Shown: piece by piece, positions 1-7,885 of the stretch
Numbering within the stretch: the stretch's first letter is position 1
Layout: the number at the start of each line of letters is the position of its first letter
DNA from: DATFDN01 sp963830565
GTDB taxonomy: Bacteria; Pseudomonadota; Alphaproteobacteria; Acetobacterales; Acetobacteraceae
Length of the DNA: 64,000 bases
Direction: 5' to 3'
Assembly (NCBI GenBank): GCA_963830565.1
Contig: CAWHMO010000014.1
Span: 24,052-88,051 of the forward strand
Program-made: the position numbers and the translations under genes
Notes under the pieces: generated by a model
What the model was told of the DNA's origin: nothing
Seen by the model: only the letters and a program-made list of their open reading frames with translations
Databases searched by the model: none

Positions 1-512
1 GGATTTCGAATACGCCCTGATCGACGGCACGATCGTCACCGCCCATCAGAAGGCGAGCGGCGCAAAGGGGGGACTTACAATCAGGCCATCGGACGCTCGC
101 GAGGCGGGCTGACGACCAAGATCGTCGCACTGGTGGACGCGCTTGGAAATCTGGTCCGCTTCGTGCTCTTGCCCGGACAGCGCCACGACATCGTAGGGGT
201 CGCGCCGCTCATCGCAGACATCACTTTCGACGCCCTGCTCGGTGACAAGGCGTTCGACGCCGATTGGCTGCGTGCGGACCTCGATGACCGTGGCGCCGTC
301 GCCGTCATCCCACCCAAATCCAACCGCAATACGATCATCGCCTATGACAAGGCCATGTATCGCTGGCGCCACCTGATCGAGAACTTCTTCGCCAAGCTGA
401 AGGAGTTCCGAGCCATCGCCACCCGCTACGACAAGACCGACGAAAGCTTCCATGCCAACATCAGCCTCGCAGCCACCATCATCGCAACGAGGTAATTGTC
501 AACAGACCCTAG
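1..512 (+). mobile_element. IS5-family insertion sequence, 3' part with transposase
   Basis: The reading starts outside the window. Frame 2 from base 2 carries the first DDE aspartate (LIDGT followed by AHQ). After the run of six G at 67-72 the homology continues in the -1 frame to the stop at 493-495, with GDKAFD (second Asp) near 241-258 and LIENFF (catalytic Glu) near 376-393. The order and spacing fit the DDE transposase of the IS5 family, IS427-like group, which is normally made from two overlapping frames. Bases 494-509 look like the right terminal inverted repeat (reverse complement begins gggtctgttgacaa), and ctag at 509-512 may be target sequence. The left end is off the window, so I cannot say whether the element is complete. 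Confidence 0.85.
67..73 (+). promoter_or_regulatory. Candidate -1 frameshift slippery heptamer G-GGG-GGA
   Basis: The upstream transposase frame reads GGG at 68-70 and GGA at 71-73, preceded by G at 67. This is a legal X-XXY-YYZ heptamer for -1 slippage, and the downstream transposase frame is exactly the -1 frame. Programmed frameshifting is known in this IS group. A simple indel would look the same in one copy. Confidence 0.5.
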
Positions 513-528
513 TCAGTTCCCTTCAGCA

Positions 529-720
529 TCATTCACCCCTATCGCGAGTTCCGATCTCCCATTCGTCCAACACTCTCACCGTGTCGGCAAGCTCCCAAAG
601 TGTTATGCTGATGCCTGCTGCCATCGCCGGAGTGCAGCAGAGCGTCTGGTGAATGCGGACGAAGTTGTAGTGCATGGTGTGGATCGCGACCGAATGAGCG
701 TGGCTCTCGACCTTCTTTGA
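529..720 (-). pseudogene. IS1-family transposase remnant (C-terminal end only)
   Basis: On the minus strand this stretch encodes SKKVESHAHS, then HYNFVRIHQTL, CTPAMAAGI and VRVLDEWE. This is the conserved C-terminus of the IS1-family DDE transposases common in alphaproteobacteria. Upstream (towards 888) the same frame carries no transposase sequence, so roughly the first two thirds of the gene are gone. It lies directly beside the end of the IS5-family element, so this is a site of repeated insertion. Certainly non-functional. Confidence 0.8.
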
Positions 721-879
721 GCCCTCGTTGCCGCGCGCGAGCAGCGCGCGAACGATGTCAGGCAGGTGCGCTGTCGCCAGAGCGCGCCGAGTTCGCTGTC
801 CATTCGCTCCAGCATGCGAAACGAGCCCGCGCCGGCGCAAGTCCTTGTCGTGGCCGGGCCGCCTCGGCAGACTCCGATC

Positions 880-1167
880 ATGGCCCAATTCGCCCAGTCC
901 GACCTGTTCGCAGCCGAGCCCGCTCGCGGCGTGGACGAGCCGCCGCCCGCGGATTTCATCCAGGGCATCCGTGACGAGCTGCTGGCCACCCTGGCCCGCG
1001 CGCGGGACGCCGCCCGCCTGCCCTGGCGCGACCTGACCGCCGCGACCCTGGCCGAGCTGCGGTTCGAATCGATCTCCAATTGGCTTCCCCGGCCGGAGGC
1101 CGAGGCCCTGCGCGCCGCCTTCGCGGCCGAGATGGAACGCTTGTACGCCGCGACCGAGGGCGTCTAG
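880..1167 (+). CDS. Small hypothetical protein, 95 aa
   Basis: The ATG at 880 opens a 95-residue protein (MAQFAQSDLF...). A variable, proline-rich N-terminus is followed by a helical, Arg/Ala-rich segment with the conserved-looking core LPWRDLTAATLAELRF and WLPRPEAEALRAAF. It has no signal peptide or membrane segment. It resembles short uncharacterised alphaproteobacterial proteins, but I cannot name a family or function. The frame is open upstream of 880; I chose the ATG because the upstream sequence has biased, unstructured composition. It sits 57 bases before the amidohydrolase. Confidence 0.6.
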   Translation: MAQFAQSDLFAAEPARGVDEPPPADFIQGIRDELLATLARARDAARLPWRDLTAATLAELRFESISNWLPRPEAEALRAAFAAEMERLYAATEGV

Positions 1168-1224
1168 CCGGGCATTGCCGCCGAAGCCGGGGCGCGCCTA
1201 TGGTGGCCCGGTCAAGGAGGCGAC

Positions 1225-2298
1225 GTGGCCATTCCCGCCCCCGGTGCGATCGACTGCGACGTCCATCCGGCGCTGCCCGGCACCCATGTCCTGCTCCCCT
1301 ATCTGGACGATTACTGGCGCGAGCATGTGCGTATGCGCGGGCTGGAGCGGGACAACTACGACCTTGGCGCCTATCCGCCCAACGCTCCGCTGTCAGGCCG
1401 GCCCGACTGGCGGGCCGGGTCCAAGCGGCCGGGCAGCGATCCCGACCTGCTGCGGACGCAGGCGCTGGACGCCTTCGGCTCGCGCTTCGCCATCTGCAAC
1501 GTGCTGCACGGCGCGCAGGTGGTGTTCAGCGAGGATTTCTCGGCCGCGTTCTGCCGCGCCATCAACAAGTGGATCGCGGCGGAATGGCTGGACGCCGACC
1601 CGCGCCTGCGCGCCTCCATCGTGGTGCCCGGCCACAGCCCCGAACTGGCCGCGCAGGAGATCGAGCGCTGCGCCGAGGACCGGCGCTTCGTGCAGGTGCT
1701 GCTGCTGGCGATGCAGGAGCTGCCGCTGGGGCGCCGGCAGAACTGGCCGATCTACCGCGCCGCCGAGCGGCTGGGGCTGCCCATCGGCGTCCATGCCGGC
1801 TCGACCATGCGCCACCCGACCACGTCGATCGGCTGGCCGAGCTATCTGCTCGAGGACTACGTGGCGCAGTCGCAGGGCTGCGCCGCCGCGCTGAACAGCC
1901 TGATCGTCGAGGGCGTATTCGTGGAGTTCCCGCGCCTCAAGGTGGTGCTGATCGAATCCGGCGTGACCTGGCTGCCGGCCTGGATCTGGCGCGCCAACAA
2001 GACCTGGCGCGGCGTGCGGGCCGAGGTGCCGTGGCTGAAGCGCTCGCCCGCCGAATATCTGCGCGAGCATGTGCGCCTCACCGTCCAACCCTTCGACGCT
2101 CCGCCCGAGCCGGCGCAGCTTGAACGGGTGCTGGACGAGATCGGGTCGGAGGAGATGCTGCTTTTCGCGACCGACTACCCGCACTGGCACTTCGACGGGC
2201 AGGATGCGTTACCTGACGGGCTGCCGGCGGGTTTGGCGCGGAAGATCCTGATCGACAACCCAATGAGCACCTATCCGCGCCTCGCGGAGAGTGCGTAG
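1225..2298 (+). CDS. Amidohydrolase family protein (COG2159/ACMSD-like)
   Basis: A 357-residue TIM-barrel amidohydrolase of the amidohydro-rel (ACMSD-like) type. Candidate metal and catalytic residues: the DCDVHP segment at residues 10-15 (Asp12, His14), His190 in GVHAG, and Asp317 in ATDYPHW. The family hydrolyses or decarboxylates small aromatic or carboxylic substrates with one divalent metal, in the cytoplasm. The GTG start is set by the strong AAGGAGG at 1214-1220. The next gene, 15 bases downstream, is a paralogue with the same metal motifs, so the two are probably co-transcribed and act on related substrates or form a heteromer. The substrate cannot be read from sequence. Confidence 0.9.
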   Translation: MAIPAPGAIDCDVHPALPGTHVLLPYLDDYWREHVRMRGLERDNYDLGAYPPNAPLSGRPDWRAGSKRPGSDPDLLRTQALDAFGSRFAICNVLHGAQVVFSEDFSAAFCRAINKWIAAEWLDADPRLRASIVVPGHSPELAAQEIERCAEDRRFVQVLLLAMQELPLGRRQNWPIYRAAERLGLPIGVHAGSTMRHPTTSIGWPSYLLEDYVAQSQGCAAALNSLIVEGVFVEFPRLKVVLIESGVTWLPAWIWRANKTWRGVRAEVPWLKRSPAEYLREHVRLTVQPFDAPPEPAQLERVLDEIGSEEMLLFATDYPHWHFDGQDALPDGLPAGLARKILIDNPMSTYPRLAESA

Positions 2299-2313
2299 CA
2301 AGGAGCGCGTGCA

Positions 2314-3429
2314 ATGACCGTGACGGTCCTGGAGCGCAACGCCGACCTCGGCACTCAGAGCCTGCTCGGCTACGTCGATTGCGACGTGCATCTCTATCCG
2401 AGCAAGGGGGGCGCGGAGTTCGACCCGTTCCTCTCCGAACGCTGGCGCCAGCACCGCCGGACCGTCGGCGGGCGCGCGCGACAGGCGCTGGCCGGCACCG
2501 CCAACTATCCGCGCATGTCGCCCGAGGTGGGAATGCGGGTCGATGCGTGGCCACCTGGGGGCGGGATTCCGGGCTCCGATCTCGATTTCGTGCGCGAGCA
2601 GCTTTTGGACGCGTTCGGGGCGGCATACGGGGTGATCCTGCCGCTGGTCGGGCGCTGCTCGGACGAGCGGAACCTGGAGTTCGGCGCGGCGATGTGCGGC
2701 GCGGTGAATGAGTGGCAGGCTGCCACGTGGTGCGACCGCGAGCCGCGCCTGAAGGCCTCGGTGCAGATCCCGGTCGAGTACGAGAAAGCGGCGATCGCCG
2801 AGATCGAGCGTCGCGCCGGCGATCGGCGCTTCGTGCAGGTGCAGATCCCGCCGCGCGGGTTGGAGCCGCTGGGCCGCCGCCGCTACTGGCCGATCCTGGA
2901 GGCGTGCGCCGCCAACGGCCTCCCCATCGCGCTGCACCTCGGCGGCACCAGCGGGCATCCCTCGACGGGCGGCGGCTGGCCGTCCTTCTACCACGAGGAG
3001 CACCACAGCTACGTCCAAAGCATGGAGGCGCTGGTCACCAGCCTGGTAGTAGAGGGCGCGTTCGAGCACATCCCCAAGCTGCGGATGGTGCTGGTGGAGG
3101 GCGGCTTCGCCTGGCTGCCGTCGCTGAGCTGGCGACTCGACAAGCATTTCCGCCGGTTGCGCGAGGAGGTGCCGCACCTGAAGCGGTTGCCGTCCGAATA
3201 CATCCACGAGCATGTCTGGGTGACGACGCAGCCGATCGAGGAACCGGAGCGGCCGGACGACCTGCTGGCAACGATCGAGTGGATCGGCTGGGATCGGGTG
3301 ATGTTCTCGACCGACTACCCGCACTGGGATCAGGACGACCCGCGCCACGCCTTCAAGGTGCAGCTTCCCGAGCAGGGGCGGCAGCGCATCTTCCGCGACA
3401 ATGCGATGGCGTTCTACGGGTTGGGATGA
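2314..3429 (+). CDS. Amidohydrolase family protein, paralogue of the preceding gene
   Basis: A 371-residue amidohydrolase that aligns with the upstream gene throughout. It has DCDVH at 22-26, His208 in LHLGG, Asp334 in STDYPHW, plus the shared TSIGWPS/TGGGWPS and LKRLPSEYI/LKRSPAEYL segments. The start has AAGGAG at 2300-2305. It probably arose by tandem duplication and may pair with the first copy. A palindromic repeat follows, then a Rieske protein, so amidohydrolase and Rieske electron carrier may serve one aromatic or heterocycle pathway. That pathway link is inference. Confidence 0.9.
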   Translation: MTVTVLERNADLGTQSLLGYVDCDVHLYPSKGGAEFDPFLSERWRQHRRTVGGRARQALAGTANYPRMSPEVGMRVDAWPPGGGIPGSDLDFVREQLLDAFGAAYGVILPLVGRCSDERNLEFGAAMCGAVNEWQAATWCDREPRLKASVQIPVEYEKAAIAEIERRAGDRRFVQVQIPPRGLEPLGRRRYWPILEACAANGLPIALHLGGTSGHPSTGGGWPSFYHEEHHSYVQSMEALVTSLVVEGAFEHIPKLRMVLVEGGFAWLPSLSWRLDKHFRRLREEVPHLKRLPSEYIHEHVWVTTQPIEEPERPDDLLATIEWIGWDRVMFSTDYPHWDQDDPRHAFKVQLPEQGRQRIFRDNAMAFYGLG

Positions 3430-3430
3430 C

Positions 3431-3565
3431 CCCGCCCTCACCCGCCGCGCACGGGCGCGGCGACCTCTCCCGCAGCGCGGGAGAGGTGGACCGGGCGCCG
3501 CATTGCTTCACCTCTCCCGCCTCGCGGGAGAGGTCGGCATGCGTCAGTATGCCGGGTGAGGGCGG
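3431..3565. repeat. Intergenic palindromic repeat element, copy 1
   Basis: Outer arms gccctcaccc (3434-3443) and gggtgagggc (3554-3563) enclose two hairpins: acctctcccgc/gcgggagaggt at 3463-3487, and a second at 3511-3534. The same architecture recurs at 50892-51009 and 58269-58387, with degenerate copies at 53546-53650 and 24705-24745. This is a REP/BIME-like dispersed element. It could act as a transcription attenuator between the amidohydrolase and Rieske genes. Confidence 0.85.
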
Positions 3566-3568
3566 CGC

Positions 3569-3982
3569 GTGACCCGTCACGTCGTCGCCGCCGTGGGCGA
3601 GATCGCGTCGGGCACGTGCAAGATCGTCGCCGTCAAGGGCCGCGAGATCGGCGTCTTCCTCGTCAACGGCGAGTATTTCGCGCTGTTCAACCGCTGCCCG
3701 CACGAGGGCGCGCCGCTGTGCCGCGGGCGGCTGTTCGCGGCCATGGAGGCCGACCGACCGGGCCAGTATCGCCTGAGCCGGCGGGGCGAGATGCTGCGCT
3801 GCCCATGGCACGGCTGGGAGTTCGACATCCGCACCGGCCAGTCCTGGTGCGAGCCCGACGGGGTGAAGGCGCGCACCTATAGTGTCAGCGTGGAGCCGGG
3901 CGAGACGCTCGCCAGGGGTCCGTTCGTGGCCGAGACCGTCCCGGTCTCGGTCGAGCACGACTATGTCGTCGTGGACGTGTGA
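3569..3982 (+). CDS. Rieske [2Fe-2S] domain protein
   Basis: A 137-residue soluble Rieske protein. The cluster motifs are Cys43-Pro-His45 and Cys78-Pro-Trp-His81 (CPWHGWEFD), so all four ligands are present. Such stand-alone proteins act as ferredoxins for Rieske oxygenases or as the N-terminal part of an oxygenase. Here there is no catalytic alpha-domain, so an electron-transfer role is likely. The start is GTG at 3569 with weak upstream purines, immediately after the palindromic repeat. No cognate oxygenase lies next to it; the partner could be elsewhere in the genome. Confidence 0.9.
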   Translation: MTRHVVAAVGEIASGTCKIVAVKGREIGVFLVNGEYFALFNRCPHEGAPLCRGRLFAAMEADRPGQYRLSRRGEMLRCPWHGWEFDIRTGQSWCEPDGVKARTYSVSVEPGETLARGPFVAETVPVSVEHDYVVVDV

Positions 3983-4053
3983 CGGGCCTTGAGTTGCGTC
4001 CTGGCTGCCCGCCCGGTACGTTCCTCCGAACCAAGGCATGACGGAGGATGACA

Positions 4054-4482
4054 ATGGCGAACTCTTATTCCGGCGCCTGCTTCTGCGGAAGCGTCACGAT
4101 CGAGGTCCGGGGCGAGCCGGAGGTCATGGGCTACTGCCATTGCAACTCTTGCCGATCCTGGTCGGCCTCGCCCGTGAACGCGTTCTCATTGTGGAAGCCC
4201 GAGAACGTGACGGTGACGAAAGGGGAAGATCAGATCGGCACCTATGCCAAGACAGAGGTGAGCCACCGGCAGTTCTGCCGCCAGTGCGGGGGTCATGTCA
4301 TGGCGAAACATCCGACTTTCGGAATGGTGGACGTGTTCGCCGCCACGATCCCGGATTTCCCCTTCAAGCCGGCGTTGCACGTCAACTACGGCGAGAAGGT
4401 GCTGCCGATTCCGGATGGCCTGCCGAAGTTCCGCGATTTTCCCGAGCCGTTCGGCGGCTCAGGCGAAATGGTGCCGGAGTAG
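4054..4482 (+). CDS. GFA-family (glutathione-dependent formaldehyde-activating enzyme-like) protein
   Basis: A 142-residue zinc protein of the GFA/CENP-V fold. Cysteine pairs are at Cys9/Cys11 (CFC), Cys28/Cys30/Cys33 (CHCNSC) and Cys75/Cys78 (CRQC), the expected structural and catalytic zinc pattern. Relatives bind glutathione adducts, but most small members have unknown substrates. There are two ATGs, at 4048 and 4054. The Shine-Dalgarno GGAGG at 4043-4047 leaves no spacer for 4048 and 6 bases for 4054, so 4054 is preferred. The CMD-family gene follows 4 bases after the stop. Confidence 0.88.
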   Translation: MANSYSGACFCGSVTIEVRGEPEVMGYCHCNSCRSWSASPVNAFSLWKPENVTVTKGEDQIGTYAKTEVSHRQFCRQCGGHVMAKHPTFGMVDVFAATIPDFPFKPALHVNYGEKVLPIPDGLPKFRDFPEPFGGSGEMVPE

Positions 4483-4486
4483 CGGC

Positions 4487-4888
4487 ATGAGCGGGACCAG
4501 CCGCACGGAACAAGGCCGGGCGATGCGGCGTCGGCTGATGGGCGAGGCCTATGCCGACCGCATCGACAAGACCGTGTACGACGACCCGATCATGAGGAAG
4601 TTCGGGGAGATCGCCGTCGAGAACGTGTTCGGCGGGCTGTGGACCCGCCCCGGACTCGACGTGAAGACCCGGACGCTGATCTGCGTCATCTCCGATACGG
4701 TGATGGGCCGGGAGGCGGAGCTGGCGATCCATCTGCGCATGGCACGCCGCGAGGGCTGGAGCGAGGAGGAATTGGTCGAGTCCCTGCTGCACCTCTCCGG
4801 CTATTGCGGCCTGCCCCTTGTGCGCGAGGCGCTGATCGTGGCGCGCAAAGTGTTCACGGAGATGCAGGCGGAGACCTCGGGGCACTGA
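4487..4888 (+). CDS. Carboxymuconolactone decarboxylase (CMD) family protein
   Basis: A 133-residue all-helical protein. The CMD domain covers about residues 35-125, with the recognisable GLWTRPGLDVKTRTLI, ELAIHLRMA and LVESLLHLSGYCGLP segments. Family members include 4-carboxymuconolactone decarboxylase (protocatechuate branch) and AhpD-like peroxidases. The CxxC of AhpD is absent, so a decarboxylase-like role is more likely. The frame is open upstream over the previous gene; ATG 4487 is chosen because it follows the GFA stop by 4 bases. The surrounding genes suggest aromatic catabolism. Confidence 0.85.
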   Translation: MSGTSRTEQGRAMRRRLMGEAYADRIDKTVYDDPIMRKFGEIAVENVFGGLWTRPGLDVKTRTLICVISDTVMGREAELAIHLRMARREGWSEEELVESLLHLSGYCGLPLVREALIVARKVFTEMQAETSGH

Positions 4889-4900
4889 ATCGCACGACGC

Positions 4901-5476
4901 ATGACGATCCTTGAGCGCGGATGGCTCGCCCCGGCCGCCGCCGCGATCCTGAGCCTGTCGGCGCCGGCCGCCGGAGCCGCGCAACTCGCCGGGGTGACGC
5001 TGCCGGACACGACGACGCTCGGCGGCACCGAGCTTCGTCTGAACGGCATCGCCCTGCGCACCTATTCGTGGCTTCGCATACATATCTATGTGGCTGGGCT
5101 CTATGTCGAACACCCCAGCCACGACGCCGCTTCCATCCTCGATTCACCCGAGGACAAGCTGCTCGTGTTCCACTTCGTCCACGACGTGGATGCCAGCAGT
5201 GCCCGCAAAGCCTGGCGCGACGGCTTCGAGCAGAACTGCCTACCGCCCTGTCGGCTCGCGCCAGCCGATGTGCGGCGCTTCCTCGCCGCCGTTCCGCCGA
5301 TACGCGCCGGCGATCTCAGCACGCTGGCTTTCGGGCCAGGAGGCCTGACGATAACGCTGAACGGGCAGAGGGTGGGCACCATCACCGACCCCGCCTTCAA
5401 TCGCGCCGTCCTCCTGACGCTCCTCGGTCCCAATCCGCCCTCAGCTATGCTGAAGCGGGAGTTGCTTGGCGGCTGA
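4901..5476 (+). CDS. Chalcone isomerase-like secreted protein
   Basis: A 191-residue protein with a Sec signal peptide (hydrophobic AAAAILSLSAPAAGAA, residues about 10-26) followed by a bacterial chalcone-isomerase-like domain: LRLNGIALRTYSWLRIHIYVAG, the DKLLVFHFVHDV strand, and the late GLTITLNGQRVGTI and FNRAVLLTLLGP segments. Bacterial members bind fatty acids or have unknown roles rather than making flavonoids. It is probably periplasmic. Its 3' end overlaps the convergent LLM gene by 32 bases. Confidence 0.85.
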   Translation: MTILERGWLAPAAAAILSLSAPAAGAAQLAGVTLPDTTTLGGTELRLNGIALRTYSWLRIHIYVAGLYVEHPSHDAASILDSPEDKLLVFHFVHDVDASSARKAWRDGFEQNCLPPCRLAPADVRRFLAAVPPIRAGDLSTLAFGPGGLTITLNGQRVGTITDPAFNRAVLLTLLGPNPPSAMLKRELLGG

Positions 5477-6506
5477 GGGCCGCTGCCTGGGCCATCACCT
5501 CGATCGCCTCGGGCTGACGAGAACGCACGGTCAGCGCCGTCGCCCCTGACCCCTCCCACGCGCGATAGCGCTCGCGGATGCGCTCGGGCGGGCCGACCAG
5601 GGACCGGAGATCCACGAAGTCGTCGGGCACGGCGGCGATCGCCTCGTCCTTGCGGCCGGCGAGGTAGAGTTCCTGGATGCGGCCGGCCTCGGCCGCGAAG
5701 CCCCGGCGGACCATCATCTCCTTATGGAAGTTGACGTTGCGGGCGCCCATGCCGCCGACATAGAGCGCGACCTCGGGCTTCAGTTTCGCGAGCGCCGCCT
5801 TCACGTCGGCATCCACGGCGACATGGACCGATGCGTGGATCTCCAGGTCGCGCAGGGACTTGCCGTCCCCGGCGCGGCGGAAGCCTTCCTCCAGCCAGGG
5901 CAGGTATTCCGGCAGCGAGCCGGGCACGAAGCCCATCGGCAGCCAGCCGTCGGCGATCTCGGCAGTGAGCTTCACCATCGCCTCGGTCCCGGTGCCGAGG
6001 AAGATCGGGATCGCCGGGTTCATGTGCAGGATCGACTTGAGCGGCTTGCCAAGTCCCGCCGCGCCGGGGCCGGTATAGGGCAGGCTGATCTCGCGCCCTT
6101 CATGCGTGACCGGTGCCTCGCGACGCAGGATCTTGCGCATGATCTGCACATAGTCCTTCACGCGGTAATAGGGGCGGCCCCAGGGCTGGCCGTACCAGCC
6201 CTCCACGATCTGCGGGCCGGAGACACCGAGCCCGGCGATGAAGCGATTGCCGCCGGCCAGCGCATCGACCGTCGCGGCGCACATCGCGGCGTTGGCCGGG
6301 GTGCGCGCGGCGAGCTGCATGACGCCGGTGCCGAGCCGGATGCGGCTGGTGTGCGCCGCGAGGAATGCGAGCGGGGTCACGGCGTCGGAGCCGTACGCCT
6401 CGGCGGTCCAGACCGTGTCGTATCCGAGCTCCTCGGCGCGCTGCACGAGCTTGACCGGCAGATCGAGGCTGCCGCCCGAATAGCCGATCGCCAGGCCGAG
6501 CTTCAT
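5445..6506 (-). CDS. LLM-class flavin-dependent oxidoreductase
   Basis: A 353-residue bacterial-luciferase-like TIM-barrel protein (KLGLAIGYSGG at the start; IRLGTGVMQLAARTPANAAM; GGNRFIAGLGVSGPQIVEGWYG; PIFLGTGTEAM). These use FMNH2 or F420 for oxidation of small organics. It is last in a minus-strand operon: its ATG overlaps the MmgE/PrpD stop by 4 bases (6503-6506), with the enoyl-CoA hydratase upstream. A joint role in carboxylic-acid or CoA-ester degradation is inferred from this coupling. Confidence 0.9.
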   Translation of the reverse strand: MKLGLAIGYSGGSLDLPVKLVQRAEELGYDTVWTAEAYGSDAVTPLAFLAAHTSRIRLGTGVMQLAARTPANAAMCAATVDALAGGNRFIAGLGVSGPQIVEGWYGQPWGRPYYRVKDYVQIMRKILRREAPVTHEGREISLPYTGPGAAGLGKPLKSILHMNPAIPIFLGTGTEAMVKLTAEIADGWLPMGFVPGSLPEYLPWLEEGFRRAGDGKSLRDLEIHASVHVAVDADVKAALAKLKPEVALYVGGMGARNVNFHKEMMVRRGFAAEAGRIQELYLAGRKDEAIAAVPDDFVDLRSLVGPPERIRERYRAWEGSGATALTVRSRQPEAIEVMAQAAALSRQATPASA

Positions 6507-7882
6507 CGGTCAGACCTCTCGGCCGCGCAGAGCGCCATCATGGTGCCGATATCGGGAAGCTCGTCCAGCCGCGCGACCTGAGCCGCGAGGTCGCGGGCGC
6601 GAGGCCCGATGACCGGCTCCGCCAGCGCGGCGAACTTCGCCTCGATGCGGCCTCCCTGCTCGGCGACATCGGAGGCGGGCTTGCCGGCATCGTGGCGGGC
6701 CTCGAGCACGGTGCCGTCGGCGAGTGTGACCCGCAGTTCGGCCAGCGTGTGCGTGCCGCTTGGGACAAAGTCGATCTCCACTTTGTCGCGCAGCGCGACC
6801 AGGCGCGGATCGGCGGCGGTCACTTCCGAGTAGCTGGCGAGCGCGCCGGTCTCGATCCCCGCGAGCGCCATCGCGGTGGTCAGGCGCAGGCTGAACTTGG
6901 CTTCCAGCCCAGTGCGCGGGGCGAGGATGTTGCACACGCGATCACACGCCTCATTCAGCGTGAGGTGGATGCGAGCGATGCGGTCGGGGCTGAGATGGTG
7001 CTGTTCGCGCAGACCGCGCGCGGCCTCGATCGGGGCGTGCGTCAGGTAGCAGGCGGCATGGTACTTGAACAGGTTGTCGCGGATGTGGAACCCGTCCGGC
7101 GGCTCGGTCAGGGCGCGCTCGGGATGGAAGTCGGGACTGTGGGTGCGGGCGAAGCCTTGCGCGCATTCGATCGCGTCGGTGCGGCTGGTGAAGCCGCGCG
7201 CGGCGAGGCGGGCGGCGCGCAGGCCGTTGGCGGAGGCACGTCCGGCGTGCAGCGGCTTGCACATCGTGCCGAACATCGATTTCAGCCCGGCGGCTTGCGT
7301 CGCGGCGATGCCGATCGCGGTCGCGAACCGCTCGGCGTCCAGCTTCAACAGGTGCGCGCAGGCAGCGGCGGCGCCGAGGCAGCCCACGGTCGCGGTGGCG
7401 TGGAAGCCGAGCCCGTCATAGTGGCCGGGCGCGATCATGCGGCCGACGCGGCAGGCGAACTCATAGCCCGCGACGAAGGCGGCGATCACGTCCGCGCCCG
7501 AGGCGCCGCGTGCCTCGGCGAGCGCGAGCAGGCCCGGCAGAATGGCGACCGAGGGATGGCCGGGCATCGCCATGTTCACGTCGTCAAAATCGAGCGCGTG
7601 GCCAGCCGCGCCGTTGACCAGCGCTGCTGCGGGCGCGGGCAGACGTGCGGTATGGCCGATGACGGTGGCGACCGGGGTGCCGCCATCCTCGGCCAGGTCG
7701 GCGAGCAGGAGACGGGTCAGCTCGTCATCGGCGCCGGCCAGGGCGCAGCCGAGCGTGTCGAGGATGCATTGCCGGGCGAGCGCGCGGACGTCGCTGGGCA
7801 GCGCATCATGGCGGATGGCGCGCGCCTGGGCCACGAGGGTCGCGGTGAGGTCCTGCGCCTGGATGTCGGTCACGATGTTCAT
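6503..7882 (-). CDS. MmgE/PrpD family protein
   Basis: A 459-residue member of the 2-methylcitrate dehydratase / iminodisuccinate epimerase superfamily. Hallmarks are an early LDTLGCALAGA, VNGAAGHALDFDDVN, AGYEFACRVGR, the GFHATATVGCLGAAAA core and KPLHAGRASANGL. Paralogues handle varied hydroxy or dicarboxylic acids, so the classical 2-methylcitrate substrate should not be assumed; no PrpB or PrpC is nearby. It lies 3 bases after the enoyl-CoA hydratase and overlaps the LLM gene, a compact three-gene operon. Confidence 0.9.
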   Translation of the reverse strand: MNIVTDIQAQDLTATLVAQARAIRHDALPSDVRALARQCILDTLGCALAGADDELTRLLLADLAEDGGTPVATVIGHTARLPAPAAALVNGAAGHALDFDDVNMAMPGHPSVAILPGLLALAEARGASGADVIAAFVAGYEFACRVGRMIAPGHYDGLGFHATATVGCLGAAAACAHLLKLDAERFATAIGIAATQAAGLKSMFGTMCKPLHAGRASANGLRAARLAARGFTSRTDAIECAQGFARTHSPDFHPERALTEPPDGFHIRDNLFKYHAACYLTHAPIEAARGLREQHHLSPDRIARIHLTLNEACDRVCNILAPRTGLEAKFSLRLTTAMALAGIETGALASYSEVTAADPRLVALRDKVEIDFVPSGTHTLAELRVTLADGTVLEARHDAGKPASDVAEQGGRIEAKFAALAEPVIGPRARDLAAQVARLDELPDIGTMMALCAAERSDR

Positions 7883-7885
7883 GGA

